Positions 49,561-62,600 of a DNA stretch of 64,000 nt are shown here, piece after piece (position 1 is the first letter of the stretch; each line of letters starts with the position of its first letter). Made by a program: the position numbers and the translations under genes. The stretch comes from Styela clava. Lineage: Eukaryota > Chordata > Ascidiacea > Stolidobranchia > Styelidae. The stretch lies in contig NC_135263.1 of assembly GCF_964204865.1 (NCBI RefSeq), positions 15,669,426 to 15,733,425 of the forward strand, given 5' to 3'. The notes beneath the pieces are model-generated. The model saw only the letters and a list, made by a program, of their open reading frames with translations. It did no database searches and was not told the origin of the DNA.

Positions 49561-49599
49561 GTATTTTCAAGCTTAAGAAATGAATATTTCAGAGACTAG

Positions 49600-51624
49600 C
49601 CAACCTGTCAACGCTACTCTAGCAACGTATTGCTATACTTCTTGATTACATTCGCCCGATTGGTGTTTGAAGCTGCTTAAAGTGGCGGCTATCCAATTGC
49701 GAATGGATTATATATCTTTCCTTATCTCACAAATTAACAAAACCTTTGAATGGTGATTCTGCCACCTTGAAGTAATTTTACCCAAATCATAACAGCGTGT
49801 ATGCAAGTGTGCAATATATTGCATATTTGCCTCCAAGCAGAATCATTCAAAGATCTGCAACAAGCCTATTGAAAATGCAAGTAATTGACATCTTTGTTCC
49901 TGACTGGTGAAACGACTTCAGTATCTGCCTTTGACAAACAATACAAAATCGCACGGCTATTTGCTCCCTACTTTGGGTCATAAAAGAGCGGTTGGTGGCA
50001 GATGTGATGTTTCTTCGAATTACGTTAGCTTCGTGTTCCTGCGATTTGATTTCTAACTTATATTCCGTATTGTCTAATATAATTGGGCTTCTGTTCAAGC
50101 TGTTTAATTTTTAATGTACTTTGCCCAGTTAATAAAAGCAGAATATTTTATTCTCGTTTACATCACTCTTGTAGACAGGTATTCCATAACATTAAGGGAA
50201 CACCCTCCTCAAAGAAATATATCCGAAACACTCAACCTTCACGTTACAGACAAGAGCGTACGCTTGAATTATCATCTAAAGGCCGCGCTTAAGAATACAT
50301 CTCTTAATATATTTATACGAGTAGAAGTAACTAAGCTACAAATCAATTTCATAGCTAGGCAACTCACCTTAATTTGCTGGTATGCTTCCTTCGTAATTTT
50401 TATCACTATAAACTACCGCTATTATATTTCCCATCATGATTCATATGTACAATTATAAGCTTTGCGACTATCGTGCAGCAACGAAGAGAAACGTATAGGC
50501 TACCTCACGCAAAAGCTTTTGCCACCGCGTAACGTAATGACATTTTCATTGTACTAGACGGGAAAGCGTCCATGCGTGAGTGCATTTTTTTCATTTACGG
50601 CATTTCTTGGTACAACATCAGTGGTCCCAATGCACCGTACGAAATTACTTTTCCCCGTAACGAATAAAATATAACATGTAGCTCTTTTGACCAAATGAAA
50701 TATATTATAATTTGTAGTAATTTTATCTTTGAGCATTTAATATTATTTTAGTCGACATAAGTTATCTTGTTGTGTTTACAACGTGAACACGTTGAACGCT
50801 TTACATTACGTCAATATACAACGTATCAAATAACATTGCGCAGTACGTCGAATACATAGAGAAAGATTATTTATAGAAAATTGAATAACGATTATAAAAT
50901 AGTAAGTAGCAGACGTAGAGCGAATGAAAAGTGAGTTATATCTCGTTTATACAAAAAAACGACAATTTACAACAATGCTATATTATTGTTGCTTTGTGCT
51001 AATTCAGTCGGTCATTCTTATTTATCCAGCCAAACAATTTTACAGATCTACAGATTATCACTTTACATTACATGTTGAATTATTTAGTATATCTATCTGT
51101 ACGAACTAGCCGCTGTCTCGAATCGTCCAGAAAAGGGAAAAAAGTTTTTCATTTCAAAATTTACTTTTATAGGTTCTACGTACGAATAAGATATTCTGAT
51201 TTTAAATGGGACTGTGCATATACCACCGATCCAAACTTTACAAATATCAATTTCAAGAGGGCATAAACGTCATTTGTTATGTTTATATTTCACTCCGCCA
51301 ACAAAATTACGTGAGATGGAGGTCATAGACCAGAACGCCTGTTCGTTCAAACGGTAAAATATGACGCAAATTCATTTTTTTCATCATGTTATGGAGTACG
51401 AGACAAACTTATGCATGTTCGATGATCGTTTAACCTGAAAGGGTAAACGAAAGGATTAACACTGACGCAGGCAAAATTAGGCACAATTGGTGCGTGCTAT
51501 GCATATTCAACAAAGTAAGAGTAGATAACGCATGGCAGTTATTGGCGATGAATTGATACAATGCTCCCGAGTTGAGTGTTTATAGTCATCAATATTAATT
51601 CACGAAGGTCCGCCAATACGCATC
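49600..51624. other. Intergenic; no gene seen
   Basis: AT-rich. The 114-codon frame at 50114-50458 and others lack recognisable features or splice context. Confidence 0.45.
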
Positions 51625-52905
51625 CAGGGATGGCAAACCTTTTTCAATGACTGGGTCAAAAATTATATTTTTATCGCGGAACAGAAGAGAGTGGGTCACA
51701 GATATTAAATCAATGTTTTATCTATAAGAAAAATCTGAAACAAATCTTATAAGCTTCTGTTGGTGTTGGTGTAGTTTTGGGCTCTACTTATGCAGCATTT
51801 CTATCAGGGACTTTTTATGGCACTCGAATTTATGAAATTAGAGTACGAAAATACGCATATGAATTACAAAAAACGTTTAGGATGATGCGGCAAATTATTT
51901 TACGGTTCCAAAGAGAACTTTATTCTAATAGTGTTATATTTTTTGATCAGCCTTCAACTGTAGAGAATGTGCATTGTGTAACTATGGATTATACTGTATT
52001 TAACCCTTTCATTTTAATAGTGTGTTCCACATCACACAATAGGTCATTTTTTCTGTCGCAACACTGATTACTGATTACATGTACTGCCTTTCTCAATCGT
52101 ATTGACCAATTTGATGACGTTTCGTTCCGACTTGCCGAGAGGGAGAGGGAAGCATAATATCGTGTTTTGATTCACTTCTGATTACTTATCGATCTTAAGA
52201 TCGGTAAGTATGTTGATAGGTATTTGTCTGTCTGTTTGTTTGTCTGTTAGATGGACGCGATATCTCCCGAAGGTTGAATCTGCTCCAAATTTTGCATGTA
52301 CATTCATCATATCTCGGACCAGAAGCCTATTGATTTTGAATGAATTATGTCGTATAATTGGCGAGTTATTAATTAATTAGCGATGGGACACGCGGTGTTA
52401 CTATAGAGTCACGAATCGAAACCGCAGTTTCGATCGATAAGTCTTCGGTCTCAGACCGATATTCTCGTTCAGTTATTGGCTCTGACATCGTTAATGACAT
52501 AACAATGCAATTGATCAGTTCATTTCTTGCAACATCTTGTCTCTTTCGGAAGTGCATCTGCAGACATCTAACAGACAGACAAACAGACAAATACCTATCA
52601 ACATACTTACCGATCAAGATCGATAAGTAATAACAGTACACAGCGGTTCCAACATGCGTCCCAGGTTAGGGGTTCTGAAAATTACCACACCGGCCCAAAA
52701 ATTAACAATTTAAATATGAGCGATCGCAGCCCTGACTGCCCAACTGACGGTACATTATAATAGTTTAGCTATTGTTAGATTAATTTAAGGCCGTTTTTAT
52801 CAATTTTTATCACTGATATGTTAGCATTTTTCGTGCCTAGGCGGGTCACGAATAAAACGCGGTGGGTCACTTTGTGACCCGCGGGTCAGTGGTTCGCCAT
52901 CCCTG
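51625..52905. mobile_element. hAT-like TIR element with a nested fold-back element
   Basis: Inverted ends CAGGGATGGCAAACC and, from the right, CAGGGATGGCGAACC. Subterminal 'gtgacccgcgggtca' is palindromic. No convincing 8-bp target duplication (TACGCATC versus CATAGTCT). The 96-codon frame at 51777-52067 is inside but unrecognised. A second repeat sits at 52182-52630. Confidence 0.7.
52182..52630. mobile_element. Fold-back element with long inverted arms
   Basis: About 449 bp. The left arm 52182-52253 (TTACTTATCGATCTT..., with the TGTCTGTCTGTTTGTTTGTC stretch) is nearly the exact reverse complement of 52562-52630. The arms are about 65-70 bp and differ by a few bases near 52196. The centre is a unique AT-rich spacer containing 'cgcgatatctcccgaaggtt'. 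Probably a MITE; superfamily unknown. Confidence 0.8.
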
Positions 52906-53649
52906 CATAGTCTACTGCTGTCCTCTGGAACTTGCTACAATGTTGTGGTCCAGTCCTGTTAAGAGATGAGTGAAATATGCTACGTTGATGTTTTATTAAA
53001 CACGAAATGGACCTATGGATCGTCTTGATAATAATATGTTGTTGTTAGAATTTTTTTTCTTGTTATTATGAAAAAATCGCCTTTTTTTCTAATTACTGGA
53101 CCAATTGATTTGAAATTATCAGTGGTTAAATGTTGTTGAGGTTGCTATTACTTATATTTATTTCAAAACTTTCTGTGGGCTCTATTTGATTCGTTTTTTA
53201 CTTTGAAATTGTGTGTGGTGACGTCATAAAAATTAAAAATTATTTGTAGCGTTCCAACGCCAGCGGATCTTGTGCTATGCGGAAGTCGAAGTTTTTTGAC
53301 CGTACAGTACAACAGATTAAGTACGGTAAGGTATTGTAAATGGTAAGGTACGCTATTATAAAAGATATGATAATTAAATCATTTGATATTTTGATTCACG
53401 TTGAGGCTAGACGCATGGATCATCATTATCACAAACCCAAATAAGCCAGGACAGTTCAGTAAATATTAGGAACAGTTACTGAGTCTTAAATGTTGTTCAA
53501 CCTAATAAAATCGCTTTGAAAAAACTGCGTGAGCCCTACAATTCGAATATTAGGTTCAAATATGAAACATATTCTGTTGGACTCCAAAATTACGAATATA
53601 TATATCATTTTGTTCAGCGCTGAAGCAATTGATACATCCAGCATACCTC

Positions 53650-53812
53650 GTATATATAGAGCATGCAAATGCGTGATGACTAGTGTGATGTTAATGATTA
53701 AGATAATGACCAACATGATTGTGGTTTGACCGACATCAAAAGGTTTTTGCATGGTTTGGGATTGATTTCTCCTGTGTCCCAACCACATTCTCCTCTTTTT
53801 CAGGTCTTTCAA
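53650..53812 (-). pseudogene. Possible GPCR-like exon or remnant (TM5 end to TM6)
   Basis: A minus-strand frame reads DLKKRRMWLGHRRNQSQ, a short linker, then QTTIMLVIILIINITL, which resembles the third intracellular loop and sixth helix of a class A (peptide/FMRFamide type) GPCR. A plausible donor (CGAG|GTATGC) follows ALYIRG near 53653. I found no exons for the other helices, so it may be a pseudogene or chance. Confidence 0.25.
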
Positions 53813-56432
53813 ATAGCAGTTTAATGATAGTTAATTAATATTGATCAATATTTACACAAATCAACAACGTCTTCTCAAAAATGTAGGGTAGTCTTCTATT
53901 GATTCCTCATTTGCAATCATTGAATATTGTACTCGCAGATATATTTTTCGTTTTTCAGGACGTCATGGTGATCAATTTAAAAGCTAGCTAATTCAACATA
54001 AAAGGTGTATACATCAACAAAACTTGCAGACTGCATCATCCGTGGTGTATTTGAACTGACCGCAATGATCAACAATCTCAATAGAATTTGCTTGCCTATA
54101 ATCCATGACTTTATAAACCTTACTCGAACCTTTAATAACCTATATATTCCAGTAACTAATTTTCCGACCTCTGTATCATACCGCCTTAATTAATTTTAAT
54201 TATAATTACCGGTTATTTTATTGATTAATAGTATTTACATTAATTTGGACGTTAGTTTGGCTTCTATCTGGTGAGTGAAGCAGGTCTAGCCCACCTCTTC
54301 ATGCATCTAACTTGGCAATTCTGATTGGGCAATTTGGCATTAGGTGACTCCAATTATAATCAGCTTGACGATATCTTATGAGAAATATTTTTCTATCCAC
54401 AGTATATATAACTCGTTGAATAGTTCGGTATCCAATGCGGCAATCCTCATAAAATTATTTATTGGAGGGGGCAAAAGAATTTATTCATTTTTTTTAATTG
54501 TTTGTATATTTTTCTTTTTACGGAGTAATTGATTTTATGTATCGCTTTTTTCTCCCCGACCTTATCATGTCTTCATGATTGTATGTTTGTGTGTGTGTGT
54601 GCGTGCCTTAATTAGTTTTAATACTTATGGGTGATCGAACAGGTACTACTGCTTTTATCAATACCTTTCCACCAACCCGATTCTATCAGTTTTATTTATG
54701 TTATTTTTATCAATTATTTTATCGTCTATTGCTGATTATGGAGTCGAAATAAACTTATACTTATACACCAAGCAAAATCTTTCACTATGTTTTATGTCAT
54801 ACGCCTAGTATATGATTTACAGTACATACGAGAAAATTAAATTATTCTGTCTGTAGCCTACTCTTGTCATTATAGATTTGAAATCCCATGTTACAGTAAT
54901 TTCATTCGTAAACAACGGAAATGGCGCATTATTAAATCTCACGGTACCGTGCAACCTTTAAATTTATCGAATAACATCATAATGACCTCAATTGTTATAT
55001 TGTGCTGTCTTTAATATAAACGTTGCTATCAATTTTCTCTATGCAGCTGCCATACTATGTAATAACGCCCCATTAACCACTGTGCCAAGTGATTTGCAAA
55101 TAAACCGTATTTGATCATGTTGAGTTTTGATCATCCGGCCCAGTAATCAAGTCTATTATCCGAATCCGGCCCACTCAGGAAAGTAATTGCCCACCCCTAA
55201 TCTACTATTTTATATTCAGGGGGTTTAATTTTTCAAGGCTGTAACTTTTGTCAACCAGATAAGTAAAAGATAAGCATGGCTTCGAGCAGGGTTTCTCATC
55301 CGCTGGTAGCTGTTCATAGTTTTTTCCTCCTTGCTCATGTTTATACGGATGTCATACACTAATACTTTAAGCATATAAAAGATTGCCTACAGATAACCCG
55401 ACGGGTATCGTGGTTCTCTATGTTGGTAATGTTACTGCGGGAATATAATAATATGCTAAAAGCAGTAGGGCAGTTTTCCAAACTCGGAAAGAGCAGTTAA
55501 GTTTTTTTCAACTGAAAATTATAATGAAGGTCCGAAATAAACAGGAACCTAATTTTGTTCGAGAACGCTTGGTTCAAAATCTGTCGATGATCAACATTGA
55601 TGGCTGATGTCAATTTGGGTGAACGCTATTTGCGTTTCAAGAAACCCCTGACGACCAATAAAATTTTAAAAATGTTTCAAAAGTTACGTGGATCATAATT
55701 TAGTGCTTCATAGTGGCATTTATCTCTAGTTTTCCTCAGATTCGTGAATACAAATTTTTGGCGATTCGGTTTCCGGCCAACGAATATAATTCACGAACCA
55801 TGACCAAATTGAATGAAGCCTTTCTACGAACAAAATTTTAGTTCCCAAAACTATGCGATGGCATAGAATACTTAGCCTTAATCTGGACATCCAATTGCGC
55901 CCAACTAGTCATTAATAGATCATTTCGAATTTTCTATATATTCAATGATAAAATCCTCGAACAGCACGCCCGTTCTCCAGTTGGGCAGCTCAATGATAAT
56001 CCTTTGCACCAAAAACATCAAATCTGTGACAGACAATGAATGAAGAAGTTGTATTCGAAAGTAATCCGGATTAGAGAGCAGCACCGAGAAACGGCAATAA
56101 GAATAACACTGCGATTAACAATTCTAACTACTCGTGCAAAAATCAAAAATACTATAACAAGTAACAGCATGAACAGATATACTTAATACATTATATATAA
56201 ATTTAACGTCTTTTGACACCAAGGTGCAATGACATGATAACCGACACATAACTATCAAATATTGAAGAAAAAATGAAAGCGTCCATTCAAAACAGAAAAC
56301 AGTACATGATTTGATCCAATTGAAGATATTTACCGCGGTTGATAATGTACGGCGTGTAGTAACATGAGAGGCGAAGCACACGATTTGATCTAATTGAAGA
56401 TATTACCACGGTTAATAATGTACAGAACACGA
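53813..56432. other. Intergenic; no gene seen, one hAT end fragment
   Basis: A hAT-like terminal fragment lies at about 55127-55200, where the minus strand reads TTAGGGGTGGGCAATTAC with GGGCCGGAT repeats. A (GT)n run lies at 54587-54602. No coding exon recognised. Confidence 0.5.
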
Positions 56433-56671
56433 CTAACTAAAACTGATGGACGATTTTCCTCCCGGAGGCTGAGCACAACGTACCCCAGACGTGTTAATCA
56501 CAGGACCTAGATGTGGATTCAGATTTTTTACGTTCTTCACATCAGCAGCGGGGTCGCTTGTTTTCTTTCCTTCGTTTGCTTTAGCTCCGCTATTTTCCTT
56601 TGGGATCTGCTCTTGGTTAGGCTGATTATGGCCCAATATCCCTCCTGTGATCGGATCCGACCGCGATCCCT
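56433..56671 (-). CDS. JPT: JPT gene: classical 3'-terminal exon
   Basis: 78 codons plus stop, acceptor TATTTAG|AGGG in phase 1. Begins EGSRSDPITGG, includes LNPHLGPVINTSGVRC and ends PPGGKSSISFS, the closing motif of vertebrate JPT2. It is related to the exon at 57593-57825 (shared PITG, LGPV-x-N-x-x-G-x-R-C and GG-(K/R)-S). Confidence 0.8.
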
Positions 56672-59600
56672 CTAAATACAAAAGATAATGATAAATATTA
56701 AAACTTAGAACCTAGTTACTCAAAACAATGATCATTTAAAAAGAGAATGATTTTTTTACCATTAAATATCCCACTCGTTAAAAGAGAAAGGAAAAGATGA
56801 ACATCGTCCCATGTTATAGAAGAGACCACGGGACGACGGTAACCAAGAGTTTTCCGCGTGATCTTGACAATGGAAATTGAAAGCTTAACAATTTCAGACC
56901 ATGTGTATATATATATGTATATACACAAAGTTGGTGAGTACCGCAAAGTCATCAAACAATTACATTTGCATATAACATAAAATGCAGTTTAAAAGAATAA
57001 ATAATCTATAATGGGTTTAAATACGCTTAACAGTATTAATGCGAACTTCATAATATTTCAAACACCCCATCTTCCCTTCTTTGCCTCTGAGATTAAGTTA
57101 TTACAACCCTTCCCAGTCATTTGGTGATGGCATTTCGAGAACATGTTGATCAACCACCGAACAAAAATAGAAGTATGTGACGATGGCAATTATAATCACA
57201 GGTGGCGGAATATTAACCGGACAATACACTGTTATATGTATACATACAAAACTCGCAGTAGCCTACTTACAGTTGATACATACAAACTAACAAAGCAAGG
57301 ATAGCAACACCTCCACTAGCCGCTATCATTTTGGCCAGATCACGGAGCAAAACGTCCTGTCAAAATTTCACTTGCAGGCACGGTACGACACTATGAGACA
57401 TACATAAAATCTTATATTTAATATATATTTATATCATGAATAATAATATAGGTATATATATATTGCACAGAATATCGCACAGATACGAGTTATTGCATAT
57501 TGTTATAAGTTATAACACAATAGTAAATTTATATACAGTATATAGGAGATTCAGATCTGTATATTTTGACACGGGAAAACAATCCAGTGCTTTTAAGGCC
57601 TTGGTGAAGTTTCGCAACCCCCAAAAGTGGATCTTCCGCCAGCCGAATGCAATTTGTAGCACCGCATTCCAGTAACATTTTTCACTGGCCCCAGTCTAGG
57701 CTTATGCAATTCCACGCCATTTCCGGACTGGCAGAAAGCTGGTCGACGTCCTCTAACAATCTGCGGAATTTCAATTCCTTCTCCAGTAATTGGATTACGG
57801 CGAACTTTCGATATCGTTGCAGTTACTGAAAAAAATACGATCTGACGTTTCATGGACAACAAATAGTGGATTCAGATATATTCAGGCACAATTACCTTCC
57901 TCCGGTGGCTGAAAAATCGAAGATCGTAGGTGTCTGCCGAATTTTCGTCGAAATGAGGGTGAAACATCGGATTCGACATCAGTGTTCAATGAAAATATGG
58001 AGCTTGTCGATCTTCTCGAGTAAACTGTTTAGTATTGACAAATGTATCGATCAAGAGTTAATTCATAGGAATTTACAAAAAATGACTTCCAGACATCACA
58101 AAACAACATGACGTGCGGCAAACCAGAGAAACTACACACATCCTACCGCTCGCTCAGAGTTCCAGACGCAAAAACCAAATATGAACCAGTAGCTATAATC
58201 TGTTCCATTTCTCAAATGCATAGAGACATCTCTTTACAGCTCACTGCTACTGCCGTTACTATGTAATGCAGCCTCATACCTTGGGAGTATAAAATGTGTT
58301 AACAACATCTGACATCGTACAATAGCGACATTATTTTATTCCCAGATACTGTTTTCGTGACGGGCTATCTCGGATTCTATACTTCACTTTTGGACTCTTA
58401 AATTACTGTATTAACTCTTTTTTGAGATCTACTGTGAATCTGATTGTCGTATCAGGTATTTTATATATTTGTGTTCTTTTTGTTTTTGCTTATGTTTTTA
58501 TATCGACCGTTTTTATAATAAACGAAATGAATAGAAATAATGTGAGCTTACGTTGGGAAAATGCCCAGAAAGCGTATTCGATGATTTCTCATAATCTTCT
58601 TATTTGGCTGTATCTGGGATTCTTATAATAGGAGATTCGTTGATATAGGAAGGATATAATATGCGAGATGCAAAATTATGGTCACGTCACCTCCACAGGA
58701 TGAGTGTATGTTAATGTTTTATTCCCTATTTATGTGAATGAAAATCGCCACCCAAACCTTTAATTTCGGCAAGTTCTATTAGTCAATATTGATTCAGCCA
58801 AAATTACCAAGATCAAATGATTGAAAGCATGCTATCCTATTGGATAACATAATGAAGAAAGATAAAACTAAATAATTTTAGTCGGATTTCCAGAGGCTCG
58901 AGACAAATGAACTCCAATTTTGTAAATTAGAATATTCAAAAAAATTATCCCTAAAATCGAGAATAAATTATGCTGATTATAACGAGTTCTGAATGTATTC
59001 GAATAGCTCATTTATTCTGGACATGTGTAATCCCAGCAGGCACCGTTCCGGATATCAAAGTACCTCTTGTTATTCGATTCCAGCATAGCTTACATATTTA
59101 GTCAGACGATGATAAATCAAAAGCATTCTAAATCAGAGTTGAATGCCTCTAGTTTTCCGAGCGCAGACCTAATTATTTTTAATCATAAACGCTATGTTGT
59201 TGATGTTATTCCATTGCGAAAAAAACAGAATATAAATGCATAAATTGTACTTTTATATTGCATTCAACAAGGATAAAATATATCAAATAATTCTTATTTT
59301 GATGCACCAAATATGGGTTTATATAGCTCAAGTGTAGTTTCACACAGTGCTAATACTGTGAACATAATTGTTTAGTAAATAAATATATCATATTTTCTTA
59401 AAAATAAAGTATAAAATGTAGTTTCAATTTTTAAAATTATAATCTAGAGTTGAATTGATTGACGCGGAAGAAACTGCATCGCAAGTATCATTTATAACAC
59501 TTTCTGGGCAATTTGGTATTGAATATTCAGCTGTATTTATCATATCATTAGCAATACTAGGAGATAAGGATTCATCATTCACAGTGCTTTCCGATTCATC

Positions 59601-62600
59601 ATTGGGATAACAATTATTGGCACGCCAGGTGCTTTTGTGATCTGGGGAAAACACTGTTGATTTATAAGTATCATTGGAAACTGCACTATGCACTGATTTG
59701 CATGATGACATGTTATGATCGGAGGACCATAGAGGTGGGGTGTAACCTTGCTGCTCTTCTTTGAAAAGTGACGATTCTGACATCTTTTTCGAATTAGAAC
59801 ATTGTGCTCGACGTGGGCAGCCCACCAAACTGTAATCTGCCGTAGACCAAAGTTGTTGCGGCGGCTGAGCTATTTCACTGTAGCTTGACATAAATGACTG
59901 TGTATCGCTCATATTGTGGACTGACTTCTGTTTTGTAAGACAAACCATGCTACCATCTGCTGAGAATATGTCTCGCTCAAATCTTTCATCGCTAGCATTG
60001 TCTTGATCTTGAAATACATGTGATTGATAAGTGTCGCTAACTGGCCTTACTTCATTATTTATCACTTGGCCTTGTGCAAATACTGAGGATATCTCATTTC
60101 TGTGAAAAGGTCTGGATCTGTGGGGTTCCAGACCCCCTGAACTGCTAAATATCTTTGAACGATAGGTAGCACTCATAGGTCTTTTCTGACAATCATTTTT
60201 AATCTGAACAAAGTCATTGACTGGAAAGAGAGAAGACATCTCATTTCTATGTAGGGGTTTTGTCTTAACTCTCGGCATATCAGGAATATCCATCAATGTC
60301 GGTTTAAATGAAAACTGAGGGTAATGCTGTCGGCCAATCCTTTCCTTCTCCTTTTGTAAATTAAAAACTGATGATCTGAGATTTGCATTGGCCGGCTTAT
60401 ACCCTGAACAAAACAAACATTCATCAAAACTTTCTAACCACATAAATTATATGGACATAACACTTTCATTCTTATGCTCAAAATTAGTATATATTCATTA
60501 ACTACACTGCCAAGCATGCTAACCACAATTACATTTAATCAAACCATGCAAAGAATCATACCATCTAAATTTATTTGCCCAAATTACGATTCAATTCAGA
60601 CCTGTACGTGTTATAGTCTTCTCTCCTGGCCCTGGTTTGTTATCTGTAGCATGGTTCATTGTTGAAAATAAGTTGAGGGAAGATCCCTGTGGCATGTGAG
60701 TTGGCGCTGTAACTGGACGTCTAATAGGAGATTTTGCCTCCTCCGGAGAATTTGCATTAAACATTGGTATGTTGCTGATATTATTTTTCATAGCAGCTGA
60801 ATAGCAAATTTAAAACAAAATGATTCAACAAATTTGATTCGTTATTTCTGTAATCTGCCAGCACTGGTTACATTTCAAAACATCAATAAATCAAAAAGTA
60901 TGGCTTTGACTAAAATTTGAGTGTCATACAAAGAGTTTTTATGTAGAGTAATGAAACACACTAGATATTTGGAGTATTTGGAGCACACTGACAAGAAAAG
61001 AAACTGTACAGAACAGGGGACTAAAATTGACACAAAATCAAGGGTTTATTTTTTCACCATACTGAAAAAATACATTGCACAGCCTACATATAAAGAATAA
61101 AGTAAAAAATTGCATTTCAGGTGGAGGGAAGACCATTAAACCAGCACTGGTTATCAATCAGCAATATCTAAAAAATATTCTAACTGAAAAATCATACATC
61201 AAATTACTAACTAAACCTGACGTATGAATAGGTTTAAGTGACCTGATGTTACTCACTTCAGAAGATAAGGACTATGAGCACTGACACGTGTGGTAACCAT
61301 GGCAATACAGAGAATACAAAAAGTCGGTAATACTAGCAATTACATTCTAATTCAACAACATTGTATTATTCCTTATTCTTATGAACCTTACCTATTGACG
61401 ATGAGAGGATTTATTTGTAAATAATCCTAATAACTGATTTACATTAATTCACATTGCTGTTGCAAATTTCCTGGTTTATTCAATTAATATATGCACTTAA
61501 CAGCGTGTACACCTAATAGATTTCTTCTTCTAGATTGAACCTACTTTTCAATAGTATTCTCATCTCAATTTCCCATAATACTTGATGCAATGTATAGTGA
61601 GTTACATGTAAAGGTTGAAAACCACAGATTGGTTCGCTAGTGATGCATGTTGTTGTTAACATTACTCTGACATTCTGACAACTTAATAAGAGTCAATGCA
61701 TAGTGTGACATATACACTATTACATATACACCATCATCTCAATGAATACCATATGTATACAGAGATACCAACTTGACATGTATTTAATTTCATATCGAGT
61801 TGCAATGGTATTTCAAACAAAAGTAAAGATGAAAAATGCTAGACATAGTATGTACAAGTCGAGTAACTCTAAAAAAGTTTAAGATAAAACATATTTTCAT
61901 TGGTTATGACTATGAGCTTCAACAGTTCAATAAAATTAGCGAGTACCGTATATTACATAAAATAGCATGAAGGATCAGTTCTGGCAGCACAGTGGATGAA
62001 TTCGATTATTTGAGGTAACATACCAGGAATGACACATTTATGAGTGCATCAAAAACAGTGCTTCTCAGTTTATTCACTAAGCTTCGTTACTATCACATTG
62101 AATACGATTAATAGCCTATTCGAATATCATGAAAGCGAGAATATTCAGCGATATTCGAGGCTATGAGACAAATAGGCTAAATTTAATAAAAAAATTGAAA
62201 ATATAGTTAGTTAATCAGAAATATTCAGTTATTGTGGACCAATATTTTCTGCCTATAAGAAGCAAGCAGATTATTCTATAGAAATTAATAATTCAAAGTT
62301 TGCTTCAATGTACCAGTCATAAACTTTAAACACTAAAACACAACACACAGTGCACAAACAAGAATAAAAATAAATCTTACCTTTTTTCTTCTCTTCACTT
62401 AAAGGTTCAGGCTCTTGAAACAGAGACGATTGGTGCGTTTTGCTTACTTTTTTCGCGTTTGTAGAGGTTTGGTTGTCATTGTTGTCTGTGCCGAATATAT
62501 TACTAGACATACGATCTGAATGAAGGGTTTAAAATAATCTATCCCATGAAAATGACACTGCACCAACAAGTGTTAAAAAAACGCCATGCATCTTGTGATG

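Noticed and set aside
51777..52067. 96-codon frame inside the 51.6-52.9 kb element as its transposase
   Set aside because: No hAT or other transposase motif is visible.
56737..56770. Mini-exon coding SGIFNG for the JPT gene
   Set aside because: The only acceptor gives a 14-nt exon whose phase does not match the phase-1 rule of this gene.
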